DNA of 64,000 nucleotides, from positions 185,153-249,152 of the forward strand of contig CAUEMA010000001.1 of NCBI GenBank assembly GCA_959018755.1. The letters run 5' to 3'. Both the position numbers and the translations under genes were made by a program. Numbering within the stretch: the first letter of the stretch is position 1; each line of letters begins with the position of its first letter. Origin of the DNA: an uncultured Collinsella sp. Lineage in GTDB: Bacteria; Actinomycetota; Coriobacteriia; Coriobacteriales; Coriobacteriaceae. Of this stretch, positions 48,078 to 56,216 are shown piece by piece. The notes below the pieces were generated by a model that was not told the DNA's origin, made no database searches, and was given only the letters and a program-made list of their open reading frames with translations.

Positions 48078-48575
48078 ATGTTCACTAAAGTCCTGAGGTC
48101 TTTTGGTATGCGTGGTCGAGTCCTTACGCTGGATGCTCCCATCTCGGGCGACGTCATTCCGTTATCCGAGGTCAAAGACCAGACGTTTGCTACCGGCCTT
48201 TTGGGTCAGGGCGTGGCGATTCAGCCTACGGGTACACGTGTGATTGCTCCGGCTGACGCTAAGGTCGAGGCGATTTTTCCCACGGGTCATGCCGTTGCGC
48301 TCAACACGGTCGATGGTCTAGACGTGCTCATCCATGTTGGTTTGGACACTGTCCAGCTTGAGGGCAAGCATTTTAGCGTGCATGCACAGGTGGGTGATGT
48401 CGTCCATAAGGGCGATGTGCTCATCGAGTTCGATCGCGAGGCAATTGCTGCCGAGGGTTACGATGTGACGGTTCCCGTCTTGGTGTGCAACTCTGTTGAG
48501 TTCTCGAGCATCAAGGGCTCCGTTGGCGAGCATGTCGAGGAGATGGACCAGCTCATCGTTGCTCGCGAGCGCTAG
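48078..48575 (+). CDS. PTS glucose-type EIIA component
   Basis: 165-aa phosphocarrier. Family features: PISGDVIPLSEVKDQTFATG, GQGVAIQPTGTRVIAPADAK, GHAVALNTVDGLDVLIHVG (His of the active site and its partner) and the end GEHVEEMDQLIV. It accepts phosphate from HPr and passes it to an EIIBC or acts as a regulator (Crr-like). ATG 48078 follows GGGGGAG. It stands between glmM and nagB, suggesting a link to amino-sugar uptake or catabolite control; no EIIBC is nearby. Confidence 0.93.
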   Translation: MFTKVLRSFGMRGRVLTLDAPISGDVIPLSEVKDQTFATGLLGQGVAIQPTGTRVIAPADAKVEAIFPTGHAVALNTVDGLDVLIHVGLDTVQLEGKHFSVHAQVGDVVHKGDVLIEFDREAIAAEGYDVTVPVLVCNSVEFSSIKGSVGEHVEEMDQLIVARER

Positions 48576-48615
48576 TCGCTCCGCTTGGCCTTTAGCCTAC
48601 AATTCAATCACGTTT

Positions 48616-48649
48616 ACGGAGGGCGCCCTTGAAAGAGGGCGCCCTCCGT
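48616..48649. other. strong hairpin after the EIIA gene
   Basis: ACGGAGGGCGCCC and its exact complement (13 bp) around an 8-nt loop. No T run follows on either strand, so it is not a standard terminator; it may stabilise the mRNA end. The remaining bases to nagB (48650-48847) show only small stems (AAGCTAAACAGCTT) and no clear promoter. Confidence 0.6.
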
Positions 48650-48847
48650 GGCAAGATGGGGATTGTCCGAAGCTAAACAGCTTTGGGTCACCGTGGACGG
48701 GCAGGGGCCTCGACGCGGTTAGACACGAGACACATATATTACGCGACCTCGCCCTGGTGGCCGCACACGTTGGTTGCGGCCGACGCGGGCCGCGGGCAAG
48801 TGCTTGTAAGGGGAGCCTTGCCTCTCTTGTACGAGAAAGGACGCGTA

Positions 48848-49576
48848 ATGAAAATCATTAAAGCTAAAGACTACGAGGATATGAGCCGCAAGGCCGCTAA
48901 TATCATCTCGGCTCAGGTTATCCTCAAGCCCGATTGCGTGTTGGGTCTTGCCACCGGCTCCACCCCGATTGGCGCTTACAAACAGCTCGCTGCTTGGTAC
49001 GAGAAGGGCGACATTGACTTTGCCGAGGTCAGCACCTATAACCTGGACGAGTATCGTGGTCTTTCGCACGACGATCCCCAGAGCTATCACTACTTTATGC
49101 GCGAGAACTTCTTCGATCACATCAATATCGATCTGAACAACACGCACGTGCCCGATGGCTCCAACTCCGATGCCGCCGCTGCCTGCTCCGAGTACGACAA
49201 GATCGTCGCTGCCGCCGGTTACCCGGATCTGCAGCTGCTCGGCATTGGCAACAACGGTCACATCGGCTTTAACGAGCCCGATGACCACTTCTCCAAGGGC
49301 ACGCACTGCGTCGACCTCACCGAGAGCACCATTCAGGCCAACAGCCGCCTGTTCGACAGCATCGATGACGTGCCCCGTCAGGCTTACACCATGGGCACCC
49401 AGACCATCATGTATGCCCGCATGATCCTGGTTGTCGCCAACGGCGAGGCCAAGGCTCAGGCCGTGCACGATATGTGCTATGGTCCGGTTACGCCCAAATG
49501 CCCGGCTTCGATCCTGCAGCTGCACACCAACTGCGTTGTCGTTGCTGACGAGGCCGCTCTTTCGCTCTGCGAGTAA
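48848..49576 (+). CDS. nagB: glucosamine-6-phosphate deaminase
   Basis: Converts glucosamine-6-phosphate to fructose-6-phosphate and ammonia. The 242-aa protein has VLGLATGSTPIGAYKQL (phosphate loop), YNLDEYRGLSHDDPQSYHYF (catalytic Asp region), LLGIGNNGHIGFNEP and SRLFDSIDDVPRQAYTMG. It lacks the C-terminal extension of E. coli NagB and fits the shorter Gram-positive type. A site AGAAAGGACG lies upstream. It opposes the GlmM direction of flux; control was not visible. Confidence 0.95.
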   Translation: MKIIKAKDYEDMSRKAANIISAQVILKPDCVLGLATGSTPIGAYKQLAAWYEKGDIDFAEVSTYNLDEYRGLSHDDPQSYHYFMRENFFDHINIDLNNTHVPDGSNSDAAAACSEYDKIVAAAGYPDLQLLGIGNNGHIGFNEPDDHFSKGTHCVDLTESTIQANSRLFDSIDDVPRQAYTMGTQTIMYARMILVVANGEAKAQAVHDMCYGPVTPKCPASILQLHTNCVVVADEAALSLCE

Positions 49577-49605
49577 CGCGATCAAGCGATCTTACATAGT
49601 TTCTC

Positions 49606-49635
49606 AAAAGGCCCTCGCTTTGCGGGGGCCTTTTT
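49606..49635 (+). terminator. terminator of nagB
   Basis: AAAAGGCCCTCGC and GCGGGGGCCTTTT pair around TTT, with TTTTT at the end. Confidence 0.88.
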
Positions 49636-50026
49636 AGTGGGCATACGCCGTGGCGTATACATGACGGAAACCTTGCCGCGTGCTTGACTGGAGGGTTTTA
49701 AATTTTTGTGATTCATTCTATAGCAGATTCTATGCACATTTGCCACCATAGAGTCGCAGGCGGTAGCGAGGAGTAGGCGAGTTGCGCAACTCAAATAAAA
49801 ATAGCCGACTGCGCTACACTGCAAATGGGATGGGACATGCTGGCAAGCGCATTGACCTGCGCAAAGACCTATTGGTCGGGGGATAAGTTACCATCGGGCC
49901 TCGCTGTACAAAAACTTGCCAAACACGTACCGGCAGACAATTAAAAACTCTAAGCCGCGCTATTCACGGGGCGGCTCATATGGTCCTGCAGCTACGGTGT
50001 CCATATGGTCGAGTTGAGGAGCAAGC
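49636..50026. other. 391-nt intergenic region before the STAND-BTAD regulator
   Basis: AT-richer than its surroundings. It holds a small palindrome (ATACGCCGTGGCGTAT, 49643-49658) and scattered A/T runs, but no gene or clear promoter consensus that I can defend. The length suggests the regulator downstream has a long leader or upstream control sites. Confidence 0.4.
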
Positions 50027-53023
50027 ATGGTAAACGATCTGGGCAATACGGACGACCTCGAGTTGATGCCGACGGGCGGCGGCTATATGGTGCGGCGCGA
50101 TCGCTTGATGAACGAGCTCATCGTTAAAGGGCGCAAGGCGGGAATTGTTTTGCTCTACGCGCCCGACGGGTTTGGTAAGACGTCGGTGTTGCTGCAATAC
50201 GTGCAGGAGGTTAAATCGGATCCCACGCGAGGGCCGGTTCGGATTATCGAGGCCGACCGCGCGATTGGACGCGAGCTCTTTATGCAGCTCGAGGTTGTCG
50301 CCGATGAGCTTAAGGACAAACCTCATTCGCTCGTTGCGATCGACAACGTGCCCAATCTCGAGCAGCACGAAACCGAGGACCTCATCGATCGAATCCGCAG
50401 CTTACGTGCTACGGGGACGGGGGTCTTTATTGCCTGCCGCCCCTCCAACCGATTGCTTATCCACGGGCTGGGCGATTCTGTAAAAGTCAATGCGCAGATG
50501 CTCAAGGTGCACGCCTATGAGTATTCGTCATGGGCCACGGCGTTCTCTATCAGCACATCGCTTGATTTCTATCGGCTCACACAGGGTGTACCCGAGCTGG
50601 TATCTGCCCTGCAGACGGGAATGTATGGACAGGGCGATGTTGCCGGGTTGCTCGAAAACGAAATCGTCAACGTGTACGGTGCGGCGCTGACCGATCTCGC
50701 ATCGCTCGAGAACAACCTGTTGTTTACCGTTGCCTGCTTGATGGTATTGATGGGCGAGGGCCGCATTGCGGAGCTAGAGGCGTGCGGTGTGAGGCTTTCG
50801 ATGGTCGACCAGTCCATCTTTGTGCGCGATTATCCGATTTTTGGCGTGGATCCGTCTGATCGCACCTTTAGGTGTTTGGGCGCTAAGGACAACGCGCGCC
50901 TGAGGCTGCGAAAGCTTGTTGCCGAGATCCGTCCCGAACTAGTATCGCGGGCTGCTCGCATTTTGATAAAGGCGGCCCGATGCGATTTGGCCATGGACCT
51001 GGCCGATGCGTTCTTGGACCGCCGTGTGGTGTTGGAGCTTGCCGGGCAGTATGGGGCCGATCTTGCCCTGACCGGGCATGGAGGGGACATTTGCCGTGCA
51101 GCATCGGCGATGATCAATGCGGAAAAGCAGGAGCAAGAGCCGACAGCCGCCGAGGCACTCGGCGTGTATCTGGCGGCTGTCAGCGTGTGCAATACAAAGC
51201 TGGCAAGGTATATGGCGTCCGTTATCGAACGTGCGGGTGACCAGGCGGCCCGCGAGGTCGACCCCGCTACCTGGAAAATAGCCCAGGCGCTTACTATCGC
51301 CTTTTACGGCGACAATGACCTGGGGCTTCCCGCCAACCCTGTTGTGCAAGAACAGACATCCTGCGAGGTGCTCGACATGCTGTCCGCGCATATCGAGGTC
51401 AAGCGCCACCTAACCGAGCGAGCGGAAGACGGCAATGTTCTCGCGAAGCTCGAGGCGTGCAAAGCTTATGATTGCGAGCTCGACATCGCGGGGATTCTCA
51501 TACAGGCCGACCATATGCTGGTGGAGCTGTTCGACGGCTCGTTTGCTAAACCCGACGAGCGCGATGACAAGATGGCGCAGATACTCGAGGCGCTCGATAT
51601 CCGCGGGCTTAAGGCGCCATCCATTTGGCTGCGTATGGTGCTGGCCGCGCGGCGCCTGCTCGCGGGCTTGCCCGTGATCGACGATGTGGCGTTTGGCGAG
51701 CTCGACCGCTTTGCGGTGCGTGTTCGTGACAATCAAATTCAGCTGTTTGGGTTATTGCTGGAGGGTTGGCAATCGCTGGCGGAGGGGCGGCCGGTCAACG
51801 CGAAGTTCCGCGCGGTTCAGGTGCTCAAGCTCGCCGACGAATCGATTGCGTACATGCGCGAAAACGCGTTGCTGCTGGAGCGCGTGGCGTACCTGCGCAA
51901 TACGTCGCTGGTATCGGTTCGCGAAGAGGCGGAGCTGCTCGACATTAGCAAGACGCAGGTCGGTGGCTCAGAAGCCTGGATCGTGGCGCTGCACCTGGCC
52001 GCTGCGGGCCGCGATAGCGATCTCGCCGCCTGGATGTCTATGAATCGCTCGGGGATTTTAGACCCATCGTATCGGCTATTTGCGCGTCTTGCGATGCACT
52101 GTCTGGGCGAGCCTGCCGTCAGGATTCGCAAGAAGCTTCCGGTGCGTGAGCTGTCGCGGTATTCACTACGCGATGATTTTGAGGGCGAAAGCGAGCACCT
52201 GTTCCAGGCGGGCGAGGTTGAGGCTGTCGATACGATCGGCCATATTGAGATGCGCATGTTTGGCACATTTCGCGCCGAGCGCGACGGCTTTCCCATCACG
52301 GATAAGATGTGGCGTCGCAAAAAGGCGGCAACACTTGCCGAGCGGCTCGCGTTGGGCATGGATGCCATGGTCGACCGCGAGACAATCGCCATGGAGTTGT
52401 GGCCCCATGCCGAGTTTAGCGCCGCGCGCAACAATCTGTATTCGACGGTATCGCGCTTGCGCTCGGCTTTGGGTCCAACGCCGGATGGCAAGTCGTGCGT
52501 GCTCATCCAAAACGAGTGCATAGGGCTCAACGGCGACTACGTTAAGACCGATGTAAGGCTCTTTGACCAGCTGAGCCGCGAGATCCTGGGAAACCGTATG
52601 GGCGCGAGAGGCCCTCACCTGGTTGAGCTTTGTCTTAAGGTTGAGCAGCTCTACGCGGGGCCGCTGTATGTTCCCACCGGTTGCAACCCCACGTTTTTTA
52701 CGCGCATGCGCCACATTATGCAATCCAAGTACATCGACTGCATGATTAGGGGAGCGAATGCCGCTCTCGAGGAAAATGACCTGCAATCGGCAATTTGGCT
52801 CGTTGAATCGGGGCTTCGCCAAGAGACTGCGCGCGAGGACATGGTTCGCTGTGCCATGCGCGTTTACGGTGCGGCGGGACGACGCCGCGATGTTGTCGAG
52901 CTATACAGCGGTCACATGCACCACCTGCGAGAGCAGGTTCAAGGCGTGCCCGAGCCCGAGACAAGGCGCCTGTATGAGCGCCTGGTCGAAGGCAGGCTCA
53001 AGCGCGTGCTTGTCGAGCGATAA
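50027..53023 (+). CDS. large STAND-type ATPase with C-terminal BTAD/wHTH (SARP/AfsR-like regulator)
   Basis: 998-aa signal-transducing transcription factor. Residues ~30-330 form a P-loop NTPase: VLLYAPDGFGKTSVLLQYV (Walker A) and HSLVAIDNVPNL (Walker B-like). A long helical repeat middle follows (~330-730), with TPR-like segments. Then comes an OmpR-like winged helix (IEMRMFGTFRAERDGFPITD, WRRKKAATLAERLALG, YSTVSRLRSALG) and a C-terminal BTAD TPR domain (YAGPLYVPTG ... AAGRRRDVVELYSGHMHHL). Placing the DNA-binding part at the C-terminal end is like MalT-related or mixed SARP regulators. No ligand or target can be read from sequence. Confidence 0.85.
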   Translation: MVNDLGNTDDLELMPTGGGYMVRRDRLMNELIVKGRKAGIVLLYAPDGFGKTSVLLQYVQEVKSDPTRGPVRIIEADRAIGRELFMQLEVVADELKDKPHSLVAIDNVPNLEQHETEDLIDRIRSLRATGTGVFIACRPSNRLLIHGLGDSVKVNAQMLKVHAYEYSSWATAFSISTSLDFYRLTQGVPELVSALQTGMYGQGDVAGLLENEIVNVYGAALTDLASLENNLLFTVACLMVLMGEGRIAELEACGVRLSMVDQSIFVRDYPIFGVDPSDRTFRCLGAKDNARLRLRKLVAEIRPELVSRAARILIKAARCDLAMDLADAFLDRRVVLELAGQYGADLALTGHGGDICRAASAMINAEKQEQEPTAAEALGVYLAAVSVCNTKLARYMASVIERAGDQAAREVDPATWKIAQALTIAFYGDNDLGLPANPVVQEQTSCEVLDMLSAHIEVKRHLTERAEDGNVLAKLEACKAYDCELDIAGILIQADHMLVELFDGSFAKPDERDDKMAQILEALDIRGLKAPSIWLRMVLAARRLLAGLPVIDDVAFGELDRFAVRVRDNQIQLFGLLLEGWQSLAEGRPVNAKFRAVQVLKLADESIAYMRENALLLERVAYLRNTSLVSVREEAELLDISKTQVGGSEAWIVALHLAAAGRDSDLAAWMSMNRSGILDPSYRLFARLAMHCLGEPAVRIRKKLPVRELSRYSLRDDFEGESEHLFQAGEVEAVDTIGHIEMRMFGTFRAERDGFPITDKMWRRKKAATLAERLALGMDAMVDRETIAMELWPHAEFSAARNNLYSTVSRLRSALGPTPDGKSCVLIQNECIGLNGDYVKTDVRLFDQLSREILGNRMGARGPHLVELCLKVEQLYAGPLYVPTGCNPTFFTRMRHIMQSKYIDCMIRGANAALEENDLQSAIWLVESGLRQETAREDMVRCAMRVYGAAGRRRDVVELYSGHMHHLREQVQGVPEPETRRLYERLVEGRLKRVLVER

Positions 53024-53055
53024 AAAACGGGCGCCCGAATCACTCGGACGCCCGC
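53022..53055 (-). terminator. terminator of yhbY
   Basis: CGGGCGTCCGA and TCGGGCGCCCG pair around GTGAT on the minus strand, followed by TTTTTT. It also lies just past the stop of the convergent regulator gene. Confidence 0.8.
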
Positions 53056-53081
53056 AGGCTACTCGGTATGGCCAGTCGGTT

Positions 53082-53381
53082 TTAGACGAGCTTGATCTTC
53101 TCGATATCCTTGCGCGAGGACTCGCGATACAGCGAGAACTTGCGGCCGATAACCTGAACGACGTCGGCGTGGCAGCGCTCGGCGAGCTCCTCGGCGGCCT
53201 CGCGGGCAGAAAGGCTGGAGCCGTCCAGCACGGAGCACTTAACGAGCTCGTGCTTCTCCAGGTAGGCGACCGTCTGCTCGACGGTGCCCTCGTTGACATC
53301 GGACTTACCGATGATGATGGCGGGGTTGAGGTGATGGGCCATGCTGCGAAGCTGCTTGACCTGGGCTCCTGTCAGTGCCAT
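53082..53381 (-). CDS. yhbY: YhbY family RNA-binding protein (CRM domain)
   Basis: 99-aa ribosome-assembly factor: LTGAQVKQLRSMAHHLNPAI, the GxxG-type loop IIGKSDVNEGT, ELVKCSVLD, and VVQVIGRKFSLYRES. CRM-domain proteins bind 50S precursors. It stands alone with its own terminator; a site AGAAAGCGAGAA precedes the ATG. The size is normal for the family. Confidence 0.94.
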   Translation of the reverse strand: MALTGAQVKQLRSMAHHLNPAIIIGKSDVNEGTVEQTVAYLEKHELVKCSVLDGSSLSAREAAEELAERCHADVVQVIGRKFSLYRESSRKDIEKIKLV

Positions 53382-53539
53382 GGGTTCTCGCTTTCTATGT
53401 ATGGGGCGCCCCGCAATGGGGCCTTAATCTACGTGAGCTGTCCCACGATAGCGCAGGAACGGCGTGGTGTGGAGCGCGTTTGCCCAGTTCGCAAAGAATG
53501 CGGATGCCGGGCGGGAGGACGATGCAAGCTTTAGATGGG

Positions 53540-54427
53540 CTACGGGCGGGGTACGGAGACCGGCTCCCAGGCGATAAACGCCCATCGGACTTTGCGGATG
53601 TGGTCGAGCATGTAGCGTCCCTGCGGTACGCCCTTGGATCCCGGCTCACCGGCATGCGGGTTCTCGATCATGTGGTGGGCGATATAGTTGCGCAGGCGGT
53701 CGATCTTGTCCTCGTTGCCGTGCTCGAGCATGCGAGAAAAGTCCGCCACGCCCGCCTCAAGACTATCGAAGGTGTCGCGGCGGGGCGATTCAAAATACGT
53801 GACCTGCGGCAACGCACCCATCTGAATAAGGATGTTAAAGGCATATACAAATCCGTTGCTGCGGGTAACCGAGGCGCCGATGGCGTTCATCAGGTGCAGG
53901 TCATAGCGCGGGCTGGAGTTGGCGACCATCGTGACAGCACAACGCCGACGAGCCGTTCGATCAAGCTTGGCAAGCGCACCTTTTAGATTGGTCGTCGTAA
54001 CCGACCGACTGGCAAAGGCAACATCCACCGCTTTTGCGACCGGTCCAACCAAATCCCAATCATCATCCCAAGCAAGCTCAAGCGGTGTAATAAGATCCTC
54101 GAGCCCGTAATACTCAACGCCGGCATCAAGGGTGCCCAACATAGCGGGGGAGAAGTCGGCTGCAATCACAGGATGCCCAGCCTGAGCAAGCGGAATAGCA
54201 ATCGACCCAGCCCCACACCCCATATCGAGCACCGACTCACCAGGCTCAAGCGCCAGCAGTTTTATAAAATCCCGAGCATACGGGGCAGTCTCCAATGGAC
54301 GAAAATGCCGAGCCCGCTTATCCCACTCAAAAGGATCATCAGCCCGATGCCGATCAGCTTGCAAGCGCATCCATTCGTCATTCCAATCAGCAGAAAGAAG
54401 CTCAGAGCGAGCATCCCCATCAACCAC
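53540..54427 (-). CDS. class I SAM-dependent methyltransferase
   Basis: 295-aa enzyme with a Rossmann-type SAM site: SVLDMGCGAGSIAIPLAQAG (motif I), VIAADFSPAML, and KAVDVAFASRSVTTTNL. The N-terminus (ELLSADWNDEWMRLQ) and the end (YMLDHIRKVRWAFIAWEPV) are typical of this Coriobacteria-type family, whose substrate is unknown. I start it at GTG 54427, 7 nt after AGGAGG; the longer frame from 54487 adds 20 hydrophobic residues, an apparent signal peptide that is not part of the protein. Confidence 0.88.
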   Translation of the reverse strand: MVDGDARSELLSADWNDEWMRLQADRHRADDPFEWDKRARHFRPLETAPYARDFIKLLALEPGESVLDMGCGAGSIAIPLAQAGHPVIAADFSPAMLGTLDAGVEYYGLEDLITPLELAWDDDWDLVGPVAKAVDVAFASRSVTTTNLKGALAKLDRTARRRCAVTMVANSSPRYDLHLMNAIGASVTRSNGFVYAFNILIQMGALPQVTYFESPRRDTFDSLEAGVADFSRMLEHGNEDKIDRLRNYIAHHMIENPHAGEPGSKGVPQGRYMLDHIRKVRWAFIAWEPVSVPRP

Positions 54428-54592
54428 GGGCCAACCTCCTAGCAACAAAAAAGCGACTCCTCCCAAAAGAAGAGCCGCAACCAGCATATATCAGAAAGAA
54501 CCGATCCAACGTCAAACCGCCGTATCGACCATGTGGTGCAGGAGCGAAGCGACTGCAACCGGGATAGAACTCAATCGAGGTCCCGTTGTGCG

Positions 54593-54726
54593 GGAGCCCC
54601 GGGGAGGGCAAATATATAAGGTCGATCGCGAGTTCCGCACGAGCCGGAGAGCACTTAATGTGCTCTCCGTGCGAGTCAGGACTGTCCGAGCAGGCGACCT
54701 TATATATTTGCCCTCCCCGGGGCTCC
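54593..54726. repeat. nested palindromic element, copy 2
   Basis: Two 32-nt arms (54593-54624, 54695-54726) are perfect reverse complements and enclose a 70-nt core, itself with a 9-bp hairpin (GGAGAGCAC, loop TTAAT, GTGCTCTCC, 54646-54668). The core is related, in opposite orientation, to that at 7426-7485: GAGTTCCGCACGA and GAGTCAGGACTGTCCGA are shared. Outer arms have no similarity to copy 1. It lies between two minus-strand genes. Confidence 0.85.
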
Positions 54727-54743
54727 TCGCCAGTCCCCCTCAG

Positions 54744-56108
54744 CTAGTTCTTGAGCGAGTTCAGCGGCGCCGGGAAGCGTCCGCCACGGTGGGCAAGCAC
54801 GGTGCCGGCGTTGGGGTTCACCGGCATGATGGGTGCACGGCCAAACAGGCCGCCGTACTCAACGCAGTCGCCCACACCCTTGCCGATGGCGGGAATCACG
54901 CGGACGGCCGTGGTCTTATTGTTGATGACGCCGATGGCCATCTCGTCGGCGATGATGCCGGCGATGGTCTCGACCGGGGTGTCGCCGGGGATGGCGATCA
55001 TGTCCAGGCCGACGGAGCACACGCAGGTCATGGCCTCGAGCTTCTCGAGCGAAAGCGCGCCGGCCTCGACGGCGGCGATCATGCCGGCGTCCTCGGACAC
55101 GGGGATAAAGGCACCCGAGAGACCGCCCACGCTGGAGCTGGCCATGACGCCGCCCTTCTTGACGGCATCGTTGAGCATGGCGAGTGCACAGGTCGTGCCC
55201 GGGCCACCGCAGGTGCCCACGCCGATGATCTCGAGGATACGCGCGACGGAGTCGCCGATGGCGGGCGTGGGAGCCAGCGACAGGTCGACAATGCCCTTCT
55301 CGACACCCAGGCGACGGGCGGCCTCGCGGCTCATGAGCTCGCCGGCACGGGTGATCTTAAAGGCGGTCTGCTTAATCTTCTCGGCGACTTCCATCATCGA
55401 TGCGGAATCGGGCAGCGTCTCCAGGGCTGCGGCCATAACGCCGGGGCCCGAGACGCCTACGTTGATGACGGCGTCGGCCTCGCCACCGCCGTGGACGGCG
55501 CCCGCCATAAACGGGGAGTCCTCGACCATGTTGGCAAAGCAGACAAACTTGGAAGCGCCGACGGAATCCTGGTCGGCCGTGAGTTTAGCGGCATCGATGA
55601 TGGTCTGAGCCGCCATGAGCACGGCGTCCATGTTGATGCCGGCACGCAGACTGGCGACGTTGACGCTGGAGCAGACGCGGCTGGTGGTGGCAAGCGCCTG
55701 GGGGATGGACTGGATGACGCGGCGGTCGGCGTCGCCGATGCCCTTCTGGACGAGTGCGGAGAAGCCGCCCAGGTAATCGATGCCGAGCGTCTCGGCCGCG
55801 CGGTCGAGGGCATGCGCGATGGGGGTGAGGTCCTCATCCTTGCAGCACGCGGCGATCTGTGCCACCGGGGTGACGGAAACGCGCTTGTTGACGATGGGGA
55901 TACCGTACTCGCGCTCGAGGTTCTCGGCGGTCTCGACCAGGTGCTCAGCCGTGTGCGTCACGTGGTCGTAGATCTTCGTGCACATGCGGTCGAGGTTCTC
56001 GTCACCGCAACCCATGAGCGAAACACCCATGGTGATGGTCCTGATGTCGAGGTTCTGCTCCTCAACCATGCCGCGGGTTTCCGCGATTTCTGCGGGCGTG
56101 ATCGCCAT
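54744..56108 (-). CDS. PFL family protein (UPF0210/DUF711)
   Basis: 454 aa, related to the pyruvate formate-lyase fold but of unknown activity. Typical blocks: ITMGVSLMGCGDENLDRMC, NKRVSVTPVAQIAACC, GGFSALVQKGIGDADRRVI, VSGPGVMAAALETLP, VGTCGGPGTTCALAML and GLDMIAIPGDTPVETIAGI. I start it at the ATG at 56108, after GGAGTG; an open frame extends 19 codons further. In other genomes it follows an ACT-domain regulator gene, absent here in the window. Between this start and metH (56109-56216) I see only a small hairpin. Confidence 0.93.
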   Translation of the reverse strand: MAITPAEIAETRGMVEEQNLDIRTITMGVSLMGCGDENLDRMCTKIYDHVTHTAEHLVETAENLEREYGIPIVNKRVSVTPVAQIAACCKDEDLTPIAHALDRAAETLGIDYLGGFSALVQKGIGDADRRVIQSIPQALATTSRVCSSVNVASLRAGINMDAVLMAAQTIIDAAKLTADQDSVGASKFVCFANMVEDSPFMAGAVHGGGEADAVINVGVSGPGVMAAALETLPDSASMMEVAEKIKQTAFKITRAGELMSREAARRLGVEKGIVDLSLAPTPAIGDSVARILEIIGVGTCGGPGTTCALAMLNDAVKKGGVMASSSVGGLSGAFIPVSEDAGMIAAVEAGALSLEKLEAMTCVCSVGLDMIAIPGDTPVETIAGIIADEMAIGVINNKTTAVRVIPAIGKGVGDCVEYGGLFGRAPIMPVNPNAGTVLAHRGGRFPAPLNSLKN

Positions 56109-56216
56109 CCTTGCACTCCTATCTGCCAAAACGAGCATAGTCTTGTCTATTCTAACGTGCCGCACGTGCCAAGTGGCACATGCGGCACGTTTTGGTGCTC
56201 GGTTGTTTCCGTTGTG

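Noticed and set aside
54428..54487. Apparent signal peptide on the methyltransferase
   Set aside because: A perfect ribosome site lies inside this stretch, 7 nt before GTG 54427, so the hydrophobic residues are not translated as part of the protein.
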